Part shown: piece after piece, positions 35,153 through 48,437 of the stretch
Numbering within the stretch: position 1 is the stretch's first letter
How the letters are laid out: the number at the start of each line of letters is the position of its first letter
Assembly (NCBI GenBank): GCA_003864495.1
Contig: ML133375.1
Coordinates: 722,832-786,831, forward strand
Direction of reading: 5' to 3'
DNA from: Nemopilema nomurai
Lineage: Eukaryota > Cnidaria > Scyphozoa > Rhizostomeae > Rhizostomatidae
DNA length: 64,000 nt
Notes under the pieces: generated by a model
Told to the model about the DNA's origin: nothing
Seen by the model: the letters and a program-made list of their open reading frames with translations, nothing else
The model's database searches: none
Translations under genes and position numbers: made by a program

Positions 35153-38100
35153 CGTTCCTGCTGAAGTATGTGCTGCTACCAATCGCAATCTTCTTGTTTC
35201 TTATTTTGGTCTTGCTGGTTTGCTGGTTAATATACCGACGAATACAAAATCGGAAAGGAGGCCAGAAGGCCGGTGCTCTCAAGGCGAGGCACTCAAAGCC
35301 AACCCTTGCTATTCCCGAATTTAGCATACCATACTCGTTCAAGACGGTCAATGAACAGCTACCGGTAGTTCAAACGGACGGTGATGACAGCAGCAACTCT
35401 AGTGGAAGGAAAAATGGCAGGAGGGTTGGCATTAGTAGCAGCAGACCTGCTTTTAATATCAACGATGTAAAGGTACGTTTGGCTACTTATACCGCAGGTA
35501 GAAAAATTAATGAATATAAATTTTGCAACATCTGCAAGATTGTTTGTGACCTTTCCAAACCAAAGCATCATTCGAGCTTCCGTTGAAAAATTTAGCTTTA
35601 TATTTTAACCAAATCGATAGATTATAAATTCAAATTATTAACAAGTCACAGAACCAAGCTTAATGACTATCAACTAAAAGCGGCCTAATTTTTGTCTGCC
35701 TGCAAACTACGTAAGAAAGAGGAACTTGAATTATGCTTCGTATTTTCGAAGTTTGTTTTGTCGACTTCTACTTGACGCCTTTTTGCATTCATAATCCAAA
35801 CAACATCAATTCACACTGCTTATAACGATATACAGGACGAAGAGCAGGACGAAGCGTTCTTGCGCCATGCAATCAGCAACCAACGTAGAGGAGCTGCTGG
35901 CATCGAGAACGACCTCCAGAGCTGGAACAAGATGGTGCCATCACGTCTCTCAGTGGCCGGCATCTCGGAATACGATCGAGGCGGCAGCTCGGTAACCTCG
36001 TTTTCGAGTACAGAATACGAGGGTCCTGCCCGGTTCTCTGCTTCGGATGTTGATGGGAAGCCGGTGCGGAATTCATCTGCCAAAGAGAGGCAGCGAAGAA
36101 TAAGCGTTGCGGTCGTCCAGAGTTTGAGGGCTGAGGGAAAGAAAGGTGATTGTTTGCCATCGTTAAGGTGCCTGTGGCACTTTGGCTTAGGAAATTGCGC
36201 TGTTACGTTATGTATTGTTGTCTGACCAAGAAAAAGCATTTAAATGGCTGAATCGTACATTGTTGCTCAACCACTTGACACAGACTGCAGTGATAACTCT
36301 ACAAAGCTGTCCTAGATTTATATCTGAAATCTATTGATTTTCTTTACATTTCTAAACAAAAAGTTGTCATTGACAACTTTCTTCTCTTAAGTCAAGTATC
36401 TCTATCAACAAGTCCGTTTCTAATGTCACCTTATGATGCTACAGTTTCAACGGTTGTTTTTTGATGGTTAGAAGAAGTTGTTACTGAGTTTTTCCATTTA
36501 AGCAGAGGCCTTTCTCCATGTTTTTGTCAGCTGACAAAACGGGTCCGACATAAGCCTGTTAATCTTAGACCTTGACAAAACTTAACACCGAATTGACAAC
36601 TCCATGATAAAAATCTATAGATGAGAATCAATAAAGAAATCGACTCGTCTTTGTGCAGACTTGATAAACAATTCGAGAAGAAAGAAAATCGTCAACGTAT
36701 AAAAATTTCACCCTTATCTCTATCTCCTTTATGCGAAAAGGTGAATGTAATGTCTTAACTAAACCTTGTATCTTTATTCCCTACTGTTATCGTTATTGAT
36801 GCCCCACATCACATGGTTTGCCTTGAGAAAATGTCTGTCGGCTAACCTCTCCTCTTTATAACGTGAATAGAACTTTGTGCAAGCAAGCCAAATCTCAACA
36901 CACGTTTTTCAAAAAAGTGCCTTCTATTTTCTACTGTGAAAAGTTTTAGAAATATTGATGCTATTCTATGCTTTCACTCGCCTTATATTCAAAAGTGCCT
37001 ATTGCTTCGATAATATCATCTTGTTTGTGCTCGTTGATGCCGCATTCGTGTTGATGTTGATGATTCCGTTTAAGCGAACAGTTATCGTGACTTCAAACTG
37101 ATAAAATAGGTAATGCCTTCTTCAGACATTTGCCTTCTCTTCTTGCAGTTTCTTTGTCACAACCTACTATACTTGAAAGCGAGCAGGGAGATGCCCTTGC
37201 AGCGGCCCTCGAAGCAGCAAAATTTGAGACCACTTTGCCTAAGTTCCAAGAGCAGAGTTCCGGTGAGAGCGAGAATGAGGGGCAGCCTCGTGACGTAAGC
37301 GAATCTTTGCGCCCAAAAAGACGCATGGCAGGAAGACGGGGGCAAGAGAAGCATAAATATCTGAAAACGGGGAAAATCTGCTTCACGACGCAATATTACA
37401 GCCAGGAGCAAAAACTAGAAATTACGATCACAAGAGCATTCGACTTGGGAAGAAGGAAAGAAACCGACGACGTGAATCCATTTGTTAGATTATACCTTTT
37501 ACCCGGGAAAAAACAGAAACAGCATACTAGAGTAAAAAGACGAACTAAAGAGCCGTACTTCAACGAGAAAAGAATGTTCTACGAATTGCAAGAAAGCGAT
37601 TTTTTGTCGAATCGTTTAAAGCTGAAAGTTTACAGCCGAGAAGCTATTGCAAGAAACCAGTTACTCGGAGAAACTGAGATATCTTTGGGATCTCTAAAAA
37701 CCACGGAGAGAGAAAGCTTCAGCTTGGATTTATTCTTGATCAGGGAAGAGGTATGTCATGGGTTATTTTTCAAAGAAAGACGGGGATCAGCTTCATGTGT
37801 ATCAAAGCTACTTTGAGTTGTTGAGTCATTGAAGTGTCATTGAAGTATTGTATACATGCAAGTATTGTATACATGTAGTGATTGGCAACAGTAATATTAT
37901 CTGGTTCAGATGATTCACTAACGGAAACGGAAGATTGAGGGTCAAGAGCAGTTTTTAGTGGTATATACATGATGTTTTCAGCTGTCAGTTGAACCGGTGC
38001 TTGAATTCTGGAATGCATTCTATTTTTCTCTTTTCAGATTACTCGCTTGCTCATTCCATCCTTATAATAGAGCTATCTCTATAGCTATCTCTTTTGCACT

Positions 38101-39194
38101 TTGTTGGCAATTAATTCATCTCATCTTTACTCTTGAACAGATTGGCTCGCAGGTAATGCTCTCACTTTGTCACAACGCTGCAAGTTGCCAGCTCGAGGTT
38201 ATGGTGCACAAGGCCAAGCAGATTCCCAAACTCAGTGCTGTTGGCTATCCAGGTACGTTTGTTTGGTATGTGCCATTGTGAACTGGGTGCTGAAGAAGTC
38301 TTCTTTGGTACCTTTCAATTGCACTATCAGTCTGCAAGGATCTTCGACGTTTTTGTAGAAATTAGAGGATTTGTCCTTCACCCTTATCCATAAGCGACAT
38401 TGCATGTCGATCAAATTATGACCTAGGATAACCAAAAGAGTGAAAGGGTGCTTTGTCGCTTGGTTCCCAGGAGAAGGAGGTGTGATTGAAGGGCTGAAAC
38501 GGCGTGAAGGTCTCCCTCTTACCTTTTAAGGTGACGCATTCATCTCAATATAGTATAAATGCCAAATCTCATTCAGCAAAATGAGCTAAGCATGGAGACT
38601 TCCCAGAATTTGTAAAGCAGTTAGTTCAATGAGCAAAGGGCGAGGGGGTATTTGTTGACCTAGAGCAACGCTGATAAACTGCAGCTTGTATTTTGCAGCT
38701 GATGACTTACTTGAAAATTCTGCATGTTTAGCAGATCTTTTAGGTTACAAACAATATTCTTAAAAACGTGTGTCGTCAAGAAACGGATCTTTCTGTCAAG
38801 ACTATAGATTGCTTGATTATAACAGAGTAAAAGTACATGACCTTAATTTGAACACTTTGTTTCACCAGACACCTATTGTCGAATTAATCTTTGGCGTGAA
38901 GAAGGCTTGGATAAGCGAGAAACAAAGATCAAGAGAAATTCAAGAAACCCAGTCTGGGATGAAAAGCATGTCTTTGACGTAAAAACGAGCAGTAGCGACC
39001 CTTTGAACACACTGTCTCTTGTCATAACACTGATAAGTCACAGCTTCATGGGAAAAGATGAGATTATTGGCCACGTGATTTTCAGCATGGATGCGAAGCA
39101 GCAATCGGCTGTGGAACATTGGAGGCAAATAAACGACTCCCCGTACGTGTCGATCACAAACTGGCACTCGCTTATAGACCCCGAGGACGTGTAG
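35153..39194 (+). CDS. synaptotagmin-like membrane protein with two C2 domains (5' exon missing)
   Basis: Exons 35153-35472, 35836-36145, 37149-37750, 38141-38252 and 38869-39194 join in phase to about 555 aa, with stop TAG at 39192. A one-base codon overhang shows that at least one upstream exon is missing. Near the N-terminus is a hydrophobic TM segment (LLPIAIFLFLILVLLVCWLI) followed by basic residues. Then come a long Ser/Arg-rich linker, C2A (LEITITRAFDL.. to ..ISLGSLKTTE) and C2B (CQLEVMVHKAKQIPK.. to ..VSITNWHSLIDPEDV). This matches the synaptotagmin architecture used in membrane trafficking. The calcium-binding Asp positions are poorly kept: NPFVRL replaces DPYVK in C2A, the third C2A loop reads YSREAIARN, and C2B keeps one Asp (GYPDTYCRI). 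Calcium-independent function is inferred. I cannot assign a specific synaptotagmin number. A related gene lies convergently at 41.8-44.4 kb. Confidence 0.85.
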
Positions 39195-41818
39195 GAATGG
39201 CAATATAATGTATTTATAATTCAACTAGGACCCAATGTAGCACTTTCTATTTATAACCAAATAATGATCCTTTTTCAGTGTTCTTCTATGTATATTTTTC
39301 CAGTCTTGAAGCGTTTATGAAAACTTCTATGCTTCCAAGTTCTCCCCTTCGGGTCGAGCTTCATTGCCTGAAGCAGCCTCGAACTGGTTCTCGACGGGTA
39401 CAGCTCACGTGACTTTCGAGGCACATATTAGAGCTTTGCAGATAGTTTTTGGTTTATTTTAAAGTTTTGGCATTGATGATGAATTTTCTGATCAAAAATA
39501 GATTATATACCTGACAGCTGACTGATTCACCGAATAATTAAGAACTGAAATCAATGTAAAAACGTTAACCAAAGCAATTCGAAGGTCAACATCACATCAA
39601 AGTGAAAATGACAACCAAAGACTCGGTCAAATTCATTGGAATGCATAGTGATCATGTGCTTCCAAAATGCTTCCAAAAATTCTTATGCTGGACTCTTTCG
39701 CGATCAAAAAACAATAACGCGATTTGAAACATCATGTTTGTACTTTCGTCACGGATTTTAATAGCTTTATCCATACAAACAGAACAGTTGCAGAGTTCAA
39801 AATAAACGTTTGACAAAATAAACTAGAAGTCCTCACAAACACCCTAAATTTGAGGGGCCATCGATGCCGAATAATTTAGTGATTATAGAAGGGCAGCAAT
39901 GAGATGTTTCTTTGATGAAGAACAAATTTTTGCAATGCTTGACGATACTGGCTAATCATGATAGGAAGGATTGCATCTTTTTAACATCTTATCATGAAAG
40001 TGAAGTGTCAATTAGTTGGTGATAGGAAAGCGTGTTGAAAGCCAAATTCTTCAGAATTATATGCAGGGACCGAAAGTTTTTTGTACTCTTGTAATTGTAC
40101 GACTATTCAAAAATTAGCTTGGCCAGGAGAGGTGCATTTAATTCAACATGCAAAAGGATTGATGAGAAATACAGGCATGATTTGTCACATTATTAAGTAT
40201 TTTCCTTCTCATCTGATATGATGATACCACGATAGGTTCACGCAAGCGTGCCTCGCAATTCGTAATTACTTCGTTCGTGAATTTCCACGTCTTCAATGAA
40301 CTGCCACTGAGCAGCGAATTACTTTGATCCAGCGAGCAGTATGTATTTTCGTTCTTTGTTAGACGTACCGCGGTTATGATTCATGTGATTACCACTAAAC
40401 TGATTAGAATTAGCTATTAGAATTAGCTATTAGAATTAGGTTTTTAGACTCATGGAAAATTTTGACGTAAGAAAAAGCAGACCTCAGCAACCAATGCTAA
40501 GAAAGGCGGAAAGGAGGCTTTTGCAGATCCACTCCCTTATATATCCGATGTTCAGCCTATTTTGCAAAGCTTGTCCAGCCTGACCGTTGAATAGCCTGGG
40601 AGATAGTCAGTGGGCCTAGGAAATAGTCTTTTCATGTACAGTGGCTATGAAAGTTTACGGAAATCGAATTTCACATTTGTCAATTTTGTTAGGCACAGGG
40701 GCCCATTATTTGAAAAAGCCACGTGTTATCTAACCACACAACAGTTGACCCGTAAACGTTCTTTCCAGAAAAGCGATTAAGAATTAAAACGAAACAAATT
40801 GATAGAATTTTCAGCTGAGCTTCCGAAACGTGGACTAAATTTTCCGCATTCCCGACCAATTTCTTCCTCTTTCATTCACTCGAACAACATTATCTTAGAC
40901 GGCGATATGAAATTTCAACTGGAAAAGAACGTTTCTTTTTCAGATACGTTACGTCATACCAGTTAATAAGGCTTTTTTGGTGACAACATAACAATTCTAA
41001 GGTATTCGCTGTTCAAGTGTACGCTACAAATATCAAAATTCTGTTTTCAAAGACTTGTGATGCTGATAGGCAAAAAAACTGATATAATCCAAGCAAAAAA
41101 AATGATTGTTATCACCAGAGGAATTTAATAAAAGTATCTACAGGTGAAAAACACAGATGACTGCAAATAACTTACAAAGTGACTACAATAAAATGAAGAA
41201 GACTCTAATTTATTGGTATTATAGGTACACATATGTGTAAATTTACATGATATAAAAACTTTACATAAAAAAGTGCCTTGACATCATAAATTCATTGCGT
41301 AGTGATTGAAACAATACACCGTTTAAGCAACTTGTCAAAACTTAAGCTAACCATAAAAATAGTAACACTCTCTAGATTTTTGTGTTTTTATTAGAATTAG
41401 AATAGCCTGGTAGCTTTCTGGTTACGAATAATTTTTACAGAAATATTGATTGCAAAGATTTAATATTAACAATTTCTAATGCTATATGTATATCAAACAG
41501 TATATGTCTGTCTAACAAAATGTGCCATTCCTAATTTTAGCCCACATTTCCAAAAAGGCTAAGATTTCCTTTTATCTTCTATCTCTGTTTGAAACAGCTA
41601 AATGACATCAGAACTTGAAAAAAAAATCATCAGAATTTCCTTATCAAAGTATTGATAAGAAAACATGGATAGTTAATCCAAAGACCAAAATGACCTGGCA
41701 CAATATTGTTAGGATGTGCACCACAATGAATTCAAATTAATCTTTTGGATGCTTAAAAGAAACTAAGGTAGGCACATAAATTTGTAAATATTCAACTTTG
41801 TATGCTAGTTCTTGACAC
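39195..41818. other. convergent intergenic region between two C2 genes
   Basis: This holds the 3' UTRs of both synaptotagmin-like genes and AT-rich spacer. AATAAA occurs at 39801-39806 on the plus strand, and its complement occurs at about 41209-41214, so both genes have candidate poly(A) signals. A short triple repeat of TAGAATTAGC-like sequence lies near 40405-40440. No further gene was seen. Confidence 0.45.
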
Positions 41819-44410
41819 CTAAACAACTTTATGCCATTCAGCAATCTGCTTTTGTGGAGACTCTAACATCTCATGAAAATGCTTGAGCTCCAGCGGATTG
41901 ATAGCTCTTTGTGGATGATTGTTGCCAATAACTACATTCCCAACCTTCTCTTGCTTCAATCTCGACTCATGGTGCATAATGTCAAAAACAAGGCATATAC
42001 TTCTCAATCCATGCTCATCCACAGGGAAGACAAGTCTCTCGTTGAAAACAGGACACCTTGACTTTTTAAAAACCCTTGTTCTTCTTTTGTCTGTCATGAT
42101 TCCCTCTCTCAACAATGTTATTTTCACATAGTAATCTGAATAAAACACCACAAAAGAATACTATAAATTGATTTAATTTGGATGAAAATTACCAGTTATA
42201 AACTTTGCATAAGAAATGATACTTTTTCATTGAACAAAATTTATATTGGGGGGGGGGGGCTGCCTGTTGTATTGCCTCCTATTCTGTACACCGTTATAAA
42301 GGAAACAAACTGCAGTTTGACAATTAGACTGCAGCCCCAGCCCCCGGGGTTCCTATGGGCCTGGACAAGAAGAGGTCAACCCACAGTTTTGAGATGAAAA
42401 CATATGGAAAATATGACTAAAAGTGACATAACTAGCCATGACATGAATCCTCTACTCACAATTAATTGTTCCACTTACTTTTTGCCATTCAACATGCATT
42501 CTGATTGAACATATCAAATGATCTCCAAGAGAAGTGCAGTAGCTATGTATGCCTGTTACAGTGGCTTAGAGTGAGTATGATAATGATAAGAGAAGCATTG
42601 TAAGTGGATAGGATGACCATGGGCTAGGGTTTGAAGGTATAACTAAGTGGCTATGGTTTGAAGGAATGACTAAGTGGCGAAAAAGGAGAAAATGTGCTTA
42701 GTATGTTTTACATTGTGTCACCTGCCCAATTTCTGAACAAAAGTTTCATTTATAATGAAAGAAAACATCTATACCTGGACGACTGCCACTTGGTCCTTCA
42801 GGAAGTCCATTTGCCTTTAGCACAATTACAGAGACTTGCCCTGAATTTGGCAGGTAAGATAGTGAAACCAATAGTTCTCCCTTTTCCTTTTGCTAAAAGA
42901 ACAAATTTGTTGAAATGTGTTGAGTAACTGTAATCATGCTAAAAATGCATAGTAAAATCAAAGGTTAATGCCTAAAGCTTACTCTTGTAATTATGCTCAA
43001 CAGGCCTTACAACAACCATGGAGAGACTGAATAATAAAAAAGGCCAAAAGCTTAAGATGTCAAAAAACCATAAAAGTGGGGGTAAAATGATAAAGTTTTG
43101 TATTCAGTTTGAATGAAGATAGAACTAAGTAGAAGACTAGCAAACTTGCAAATTTACTAGCTGGCTATACTTTAACTGGAAAAAACATCACTTGTTATTT
43201 ATTACGCCCCTGAAATAAAATTACATAATGCATTAATTGGCTCCATACCTCATTGTTTGAAGAAATGCACAAGGGTCTAGACTCTTCTTGACCATCAAAA
43301 TTAACATGCTCAAGGGGTAAAGACACATCAGCAACAAACTCTGTCCTTGAAAACTTGTCATAATCAAGCACAACAAATCTTAAAGTTGCTGCTTTGATTT
43401 TATCCATGCATAGTCCTGTAACATTGCAAGTCCTTTCCCTTGAGTAATTCAGCACTTCATAAAAGAGTTGCTTCTGATTCTCATCATCTGTTGTCACAAA
43501 AACTTGTATGTATGGGTATGAGACTCCCTTCTCTCTTGTTAAAGGCAAATCTAACAGATCTAGAATCTGAAATATTATAGATCAAGAAATTAGTATACAT
43601 TTTTATACAAAGCTTTACAAATATGCAGAAGACCATTTCTTAATCAAAAGAGATTGTGGTAAATCTTCATGCCAATTAAAGAGCTAGCACTCTGGATGCT
43701 TAACTAACAAAAGCAAACTAACTTCATCTTAATTATCTTGAAAAAATGTAAAAAATATTTACCTTGATAAACAACTCTAATGTCACAGGATTGTACTTCA
43801 AACAAAACTTGATGATACCATTTGATGCATAAATCCTCCTGTTGCCTCTGATTGGACGACTAAGCAGAGATGCAGCAACTGTTTTTGTTATTGCTGACCT
43901 CCACAAATTAGAAGAGTTCAAATCTTGGCCTGATTGGTCTCTTGAAAAGAAGACTTCATTTGGGACTGAAGCTGATCTTCTGTACAACAGGTCTGACATC
44001 ATGGTTGAAGTTGAATTTCTAGGTGTTGGTACAGGGGAGAGGTTTGGTGATCCCAAGGGTGTTTCCCCATACTCAAAACCTGGGGAGCCTCCAGGGGAAT
44101 CCAACTGTTTTATCAAATGTCTTGGGGTTCTTGGGGAATCTGGAGCAGAGGTTGGTGTGGGTGGAATTGTAAACTCTGGTGGCTCTTTAGCTGATAAGAT
44201 CTGGTAGGCTGCTGATGGCGGATGGGCTCTTGTCTTTGGCACATCTTTTATGTTGATTTTGAGTTTTGGTCTTCTTCGCTTTATGCTTCTTTTTGTGGCT
44301 TGTCTACTTTTGTACCAAACTATTCCAGCTAATATGAATGTAAGAACAAGCAGTAGGACCAAAAGGGCAGATGTTATTGCTATGTATGTGTTTGTTGTTT
44401 TGTCATCCAT
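41819..44410 (-). CDS. synaptotagmin-like membrane protein with two C2 domains
   Basis: Four exons on the minus strand, 44410-43763, 43566-43249, 42892-42775 and 42135-41819, join in phase to 466 aa. The start is supported by an in-frame TGA just upstream and by position: MDDKTTNT precedes a TM segment at about residues 8-31 (YIAITSALLVLLLVLTFILA) with basic KRSIKRRRPK after it. A Pro/Ser/Thr-rich linker follows (PPTPTSAPDSPRTP..), then C2A (about 200-320) and C2B (GELLVSLSYLPNSGQ.. to ..EWHKVV). An N-terminal-anchored double-C2 protein without signal peptide is typical of synaptotagmins. Calcium ligands are degenerate: SYPYIQV instead of SDPYVKV in C2A, and PDYYVKI with only the last Asp in C2B loop 1. 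Membrane binding without calcium is inferred. It is tail-to-tail with the 35-kb C2 gene, possibly an old inverted duplicate, though the two proteins have diverged strongly. Confidence 0.88.
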
Positions 44411-44604
44411 TCTTCATTGTCCCAGCCTGATACAAAAACATTAATGACAGAAGATGTACATATTTCATTTCAATCACTTGCAAATCTAAAGGTCATATAA
44501 CTGATAAACATATAGAGGGTGCCCACCAGCCTTCCTTCGTCAACAGGTCTTTTACAGAAGGATCAACAGACAAGCTGCATTAAAGTTTATGTATGGTTGT
44601 TCTT

Positions 44605-45907
44605 TCAGTTTTGATTGGATGGAAGGGCACTTGTGCATCTGTTCACAGAAAATATCATTTGGCAAGATGACTTCCCAGGGGAAGCTTTGTGTGTCAGGTT
44701 GAAAATCTGAGACAACAAACAGCAATGGGATTATATTCACTGTTTGTTTAAAATAAAGCTCAAAATGTCACCATTTCTTTTTACAAGAAGTTGAAAACAA
44801 ATAGCTCTATATTTGAAAACAAATAAGAGATCCATAGACTGAAATTAAATGAACCACACAAAAATTGATTACAGAAACAGGTAATAGATAAAGCCATCAA
44901 TGTCAAATTTCTCTTAAATAGCTTAATTAATGAGTTGCTGGTAAAACTACCATAGAGTCTCATGCATCAACTATCAACAAAAAAGAAATTAATTAATCAA
45001 ATGAACTACTAAATGTCTATGTTATCAATTAGTTCAGTTTCATTTTAAACCTAATTAAATTAAACCTATTAATACAATTTACTGCCTGATGATCAAGTTC
45101 ATCTCATCGATCTAATAGAAAAATGATTAACCTTTGCATGCTTGACAAATATAAATCACTTTCAGCTTTGCTTAAACTTGTTTTGAGTTCTAAGCGATTC
45201 TTAGTATAATTACTCTTACTCGTTATAAAGTCAATGTCTTTTCCTATGCGTTGTTCGACTGAATTTGATTCAAAAGAATAGTTCTGACGTCAAACTTGAT
45301 TAAAACATTCAAAATCAGCAAAATATAGTAGGCTTGAAAAAAATTTGATGCCGCTTTTACAAATAACATTTCGAAAAGCACGCTTTATCTTAACATCGAG
45401 AAAAACTCCCCAGGCATTTCATACCAACCATCGTCTCTCAAGCGATTCTTCAATGTTGAACTCCCACCGCAGGGGTGAAAAACTGTCTAGGACCAAACTG
45501 CAGACTTTACGAAGCAAACTTTGGTGTCAAAGTAAACTAGAAGATGAGTAAATGAGATATAGGCAAACTTTTAAAAGGATTGAAACCATACCTCTATCTG
45601 TACGCGCCTAAAACTTGACAGTTGAATCCTTAACCCCGAATAACCTTGAAATTCCAAGCAAGTGAGCAACCATGTTGGCACACCATCAGTCGCCACTTCC
45701 TCTCCATTCCAATTCTCTCCTTCACAGTGCTGTTTGTCACAAGCGCATCCCGTAGGGAAGAAATATCTAACACAACAGAACGAAATATTCTCCAAGTTTG
45801 TTGTATTCTTATTCTCAATCGCACGCAGTTCCTTTAAAGAGGTCGGTAAGTACCTTGTTGTTTCTTTTGATAATCTCCAACTGAAGGTAACGCAATCTTG
45901 AATTAAA
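44605..45907 (-). CDS. weak candidate: short Cys-containing two-exon open frame
   Basis: On the minus strand an open frame (from about 45907 to 45592) ends ..RRVQIE at a good donor, GAG|gtatgg. It can join the acceptor ctcag|ATTTTC at 44706, reading IFNLTHKASPGKSSCQMIF and stopping at 44605. The first part holds several Cys residues (FCCVRYFFPTGCACDKQHC). No family was recognised. It may be a small secreted-type gene, 5' UTR exons of the C2 gene at 44410, or chance. Confidence 0.25.
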
Positions 45908-46892
45908 GGAGTAGAAAACAAGTCTGCCCACAAAATGACGTTTTTACGCTTCAATAACAAACAACACATTTTCCTACCATCATTGTATTTTTATTACATG
46001 CCATTAAAACTAATTCCAAATGATACGATTCTTAATTTATTTCAACCTTTTGTTTCACGATGCGTGGACCTATCCCATATCCTGCTCAGGGGCTACAGAG
46101 CAGGCCCCAAGTTTGTGCCCCCTCGGTTAAATTTAATTTTTAGATTTTATTCCTTTTCACGAAACTTTGGAAATTATTTCCTCACAAAGTAAGAATGTGT
46201 CAAATGTTTAAAGGACATGGTACTCCAAAAATTTCCAATATGACGCTTGGTGCAAAAAGTTTTCTCGAGAATATCCCGCCAGAAAAGCGTCAAAAATAGC
46301 AGTAAATTGTAAGTAGAAACTAATTCACATTAATAAACTTGCAAACTTAATTCTTTGTCACCGCCAATGTGGAGCTACTTAATTTTAACACAGGTGTTAG
46401 GATTTCATGGCAGACGGTGAAATAAATAGTAAAGTAGGAGCTGATGCATTTCTTAAAAATTAAAATCTGATGAATGGTTGCTCCAAGAATCAAATTATTA
46501 AATGTTACGGGGAATCGAATGGACATTATCAAGAAATAATAAAGAAATGTTATGTATAAGAAGATGAGGTACCCGAAATAGGCAGACAACGAAGCATAAC
46601 TAGTATTCGAATTTACTTTCCATTTCTTTTTTTCACTACGAAACAAATCCGTTGTTTTCTATGTCAAAGGGAAATTTACTTCAAGCAATCCCGTTTGCTG
46701 GTGTGCATCAGCATCTATGATGAAGGCATATTCTCACCACTCGAGTGTCGCCCACTGATAAGCAGCTCTGAAGTTATCAATTGGCTGCTTATGTCGCAGG
46801 CTACTATCATCCCTGGATGACGTCAGAGAGGATATGAAACTGGACGGTTCCATCCTATCCAAGCTTTCTTTGAGATTTTGACACTAGCACCG

Positions 46893-47038
46893 GGTATTCC
46901 GAGGGGCAATTCACTCTTGCAAATAGCATACGAGATTTCCACGAAAACAATAGGATTTCCAGGGATTTTCGATAAAACAATAGGATTTTCACAAAAAGCA
47001 TACGAGATTTTTTGGAGTGATTTGCCCCTCGGGGTACA
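46893..47038. mobile_element. MITE-like inverted repeat, about 24-bp arms
   Basis: The left arm, 46893-46916 (core CGAGGGGCAATTCACTC), is matched by its reverse complement at 47015-47038 with a few mismatches. The interior of about 98 bp contains paired direct repeats (GCATACGAGATTT twice, AAAACAATAGGATTT-like twice). There is no coding capacity, so it would be a non-autonomous hairpin element. Confidence 0.45.
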
Positions 47039-48059
47039 CTATCCGTCTTGAAGAGAATAGCGTGGCCATAGATCTCACAGTGCTCTTGAGAAGTGAAACC
47101 GCTATTCAGAAATGTAGCCAAGAGCTTTTTCACGTTTACACAAGCTTAATATCGAAGGACCAAATCCAAGGGGGGAGGGGGGGGGGCGTAAGGGGCATAC
47201 ACCATATGGAGCAGAAATATTAACTCAGTTGTTTTTAATAGCGCACAATCTTCCACGAACTTCAATTGGAAAAGATCTTTTGATCTTCACAAACTTTGAG
47301 TCTCTTTGGGAAGAAATTTAAGGATTCTAAACCATTTTAAGGCCTCAGAAATGGCAAAATCTCTGGACCACTGCTGTACCCCCTCCCCTTCCCATGACTT
47401 TTCGGCACGCAGTTTATACGTTGTGCAATCAAGTTATCCCTACGCCCCCTCCCCTTACTTATAATGCTGTATCCGATCCTGTATTGTCTCCGCTACTTAT
47501 AATGCTGTCCTGTACTGTGCTTCATCCGCTCATTGGAAACTCAAATACTTCCTTCAAATAGTTAAAGATTACTGCAAGAGCTCGAAAATAAACTTTTTGG
47601 CAAAACTAATGCAAAGGCTATTAACAGTTGATAAGATTTGTTGATGTCCTTGCAAGGTTGAGTTGTTAAAACTTTACTGCACATCCATGTTTGTTTTGAT
47701 TATGATATTTACCCTGCGTGGAAAGTTTCTACTCCTAACATTATGTGCCCCTCTTTATGCCTAAGTTTGCATAATCACTAAATTTTATTATTTAATCTAT
47801 CGTTATTTTATCTATCGTTATTTAAGTAAAGTTTTGCAATTTGAATCCAGACATGTCTAGAAAGATGAATACGAAATGTGCTGTTGCTAGCAGCCTCAGT
47901 CTGAATAAGCAACAATGCCAATGCCTCGATTTCGTAAAAAGTTAGGCCTTTCGAGAAGTGGCGACAAACTACAAAGGTAGGAGAGAACGGTCACCCACTG
48001 TAATCGTATCACATCTTCTCATGCAATAAAAATTCGCCATCATCAGCCCATTTTTTTAT

Positions 48060-48130
48060 TCAGTACTGTTGTTTAGGCTTCTTTGTTTCCATATTTTTTG
48101 GAAGGAGCGGCTTGATCGATAAATTTTGAA
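48060..48130 (+). promoter_or_regulatory. candidate 5' non-coding exon of RPL36 with pyrimidine-rich start
   Basis: The RPL36 start codon lies only 7 bases after a splice acceptor (tgttccag|GCAACATG), so a non-coding first exon must lie upstream. A pyrimidine run (CTTCTTTG) followed by a donor AAG|gtaaat at 48131 is a plausible match to the terminal oligopyrimidine layout of ribosomal protein genes. It was chosen by position and composition only. Confidence 0.25.
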
Positions 48131-48437
48131 GGTAAATCGTTAGTCTGAAAACAAACCCAAAGTCTCCAATGGTTTACATGTATGTAGTTGTCAAAATTTC
48201 AATTAAAAATGCCTGGATAATTTCTATACTCAATACACAAGTAATTTTGAAATCACCTATTTATTTATTATGGGATTTCTATGCTGATTTTCTTGAATTT
48301 CTATCGTCTCAGCTTGAATTCAACTGTCAAGCGTCGTCAGCTTTTTTGAACAGTATTCTGCATACCTTGATTTGATAATTAAGGACTTTTTATGTTTTTA
48401 TGACCTTAATAATATTTCCTTGTTTGTTCCAGGCAAC

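Larger units (their letters stand above)
44411..48437. other. intergenic region between the C2 gene and RPL36
   Basis: Apart from a weak two-exon open frame (44605-45907) and an inverted-repeat element at 46.9-47.0 kb, both listed separately, nothing was recognised. It should contain the promoters of the minus-strand C2 gene and of RPL36, which are divergent. A poly-G-rich tract lies at 47170-47187. Confidence 0.4.

Noticed and set aside
38770..38982. Open frame VELIFGVKKAWISEKQRSRE as part of the C2B exon
   Set aside because: This is the wrong frame. The split codon from 38252 sets the frame that reads DTYCRINLWREEGLDKRETK, which matches a C2 domain.
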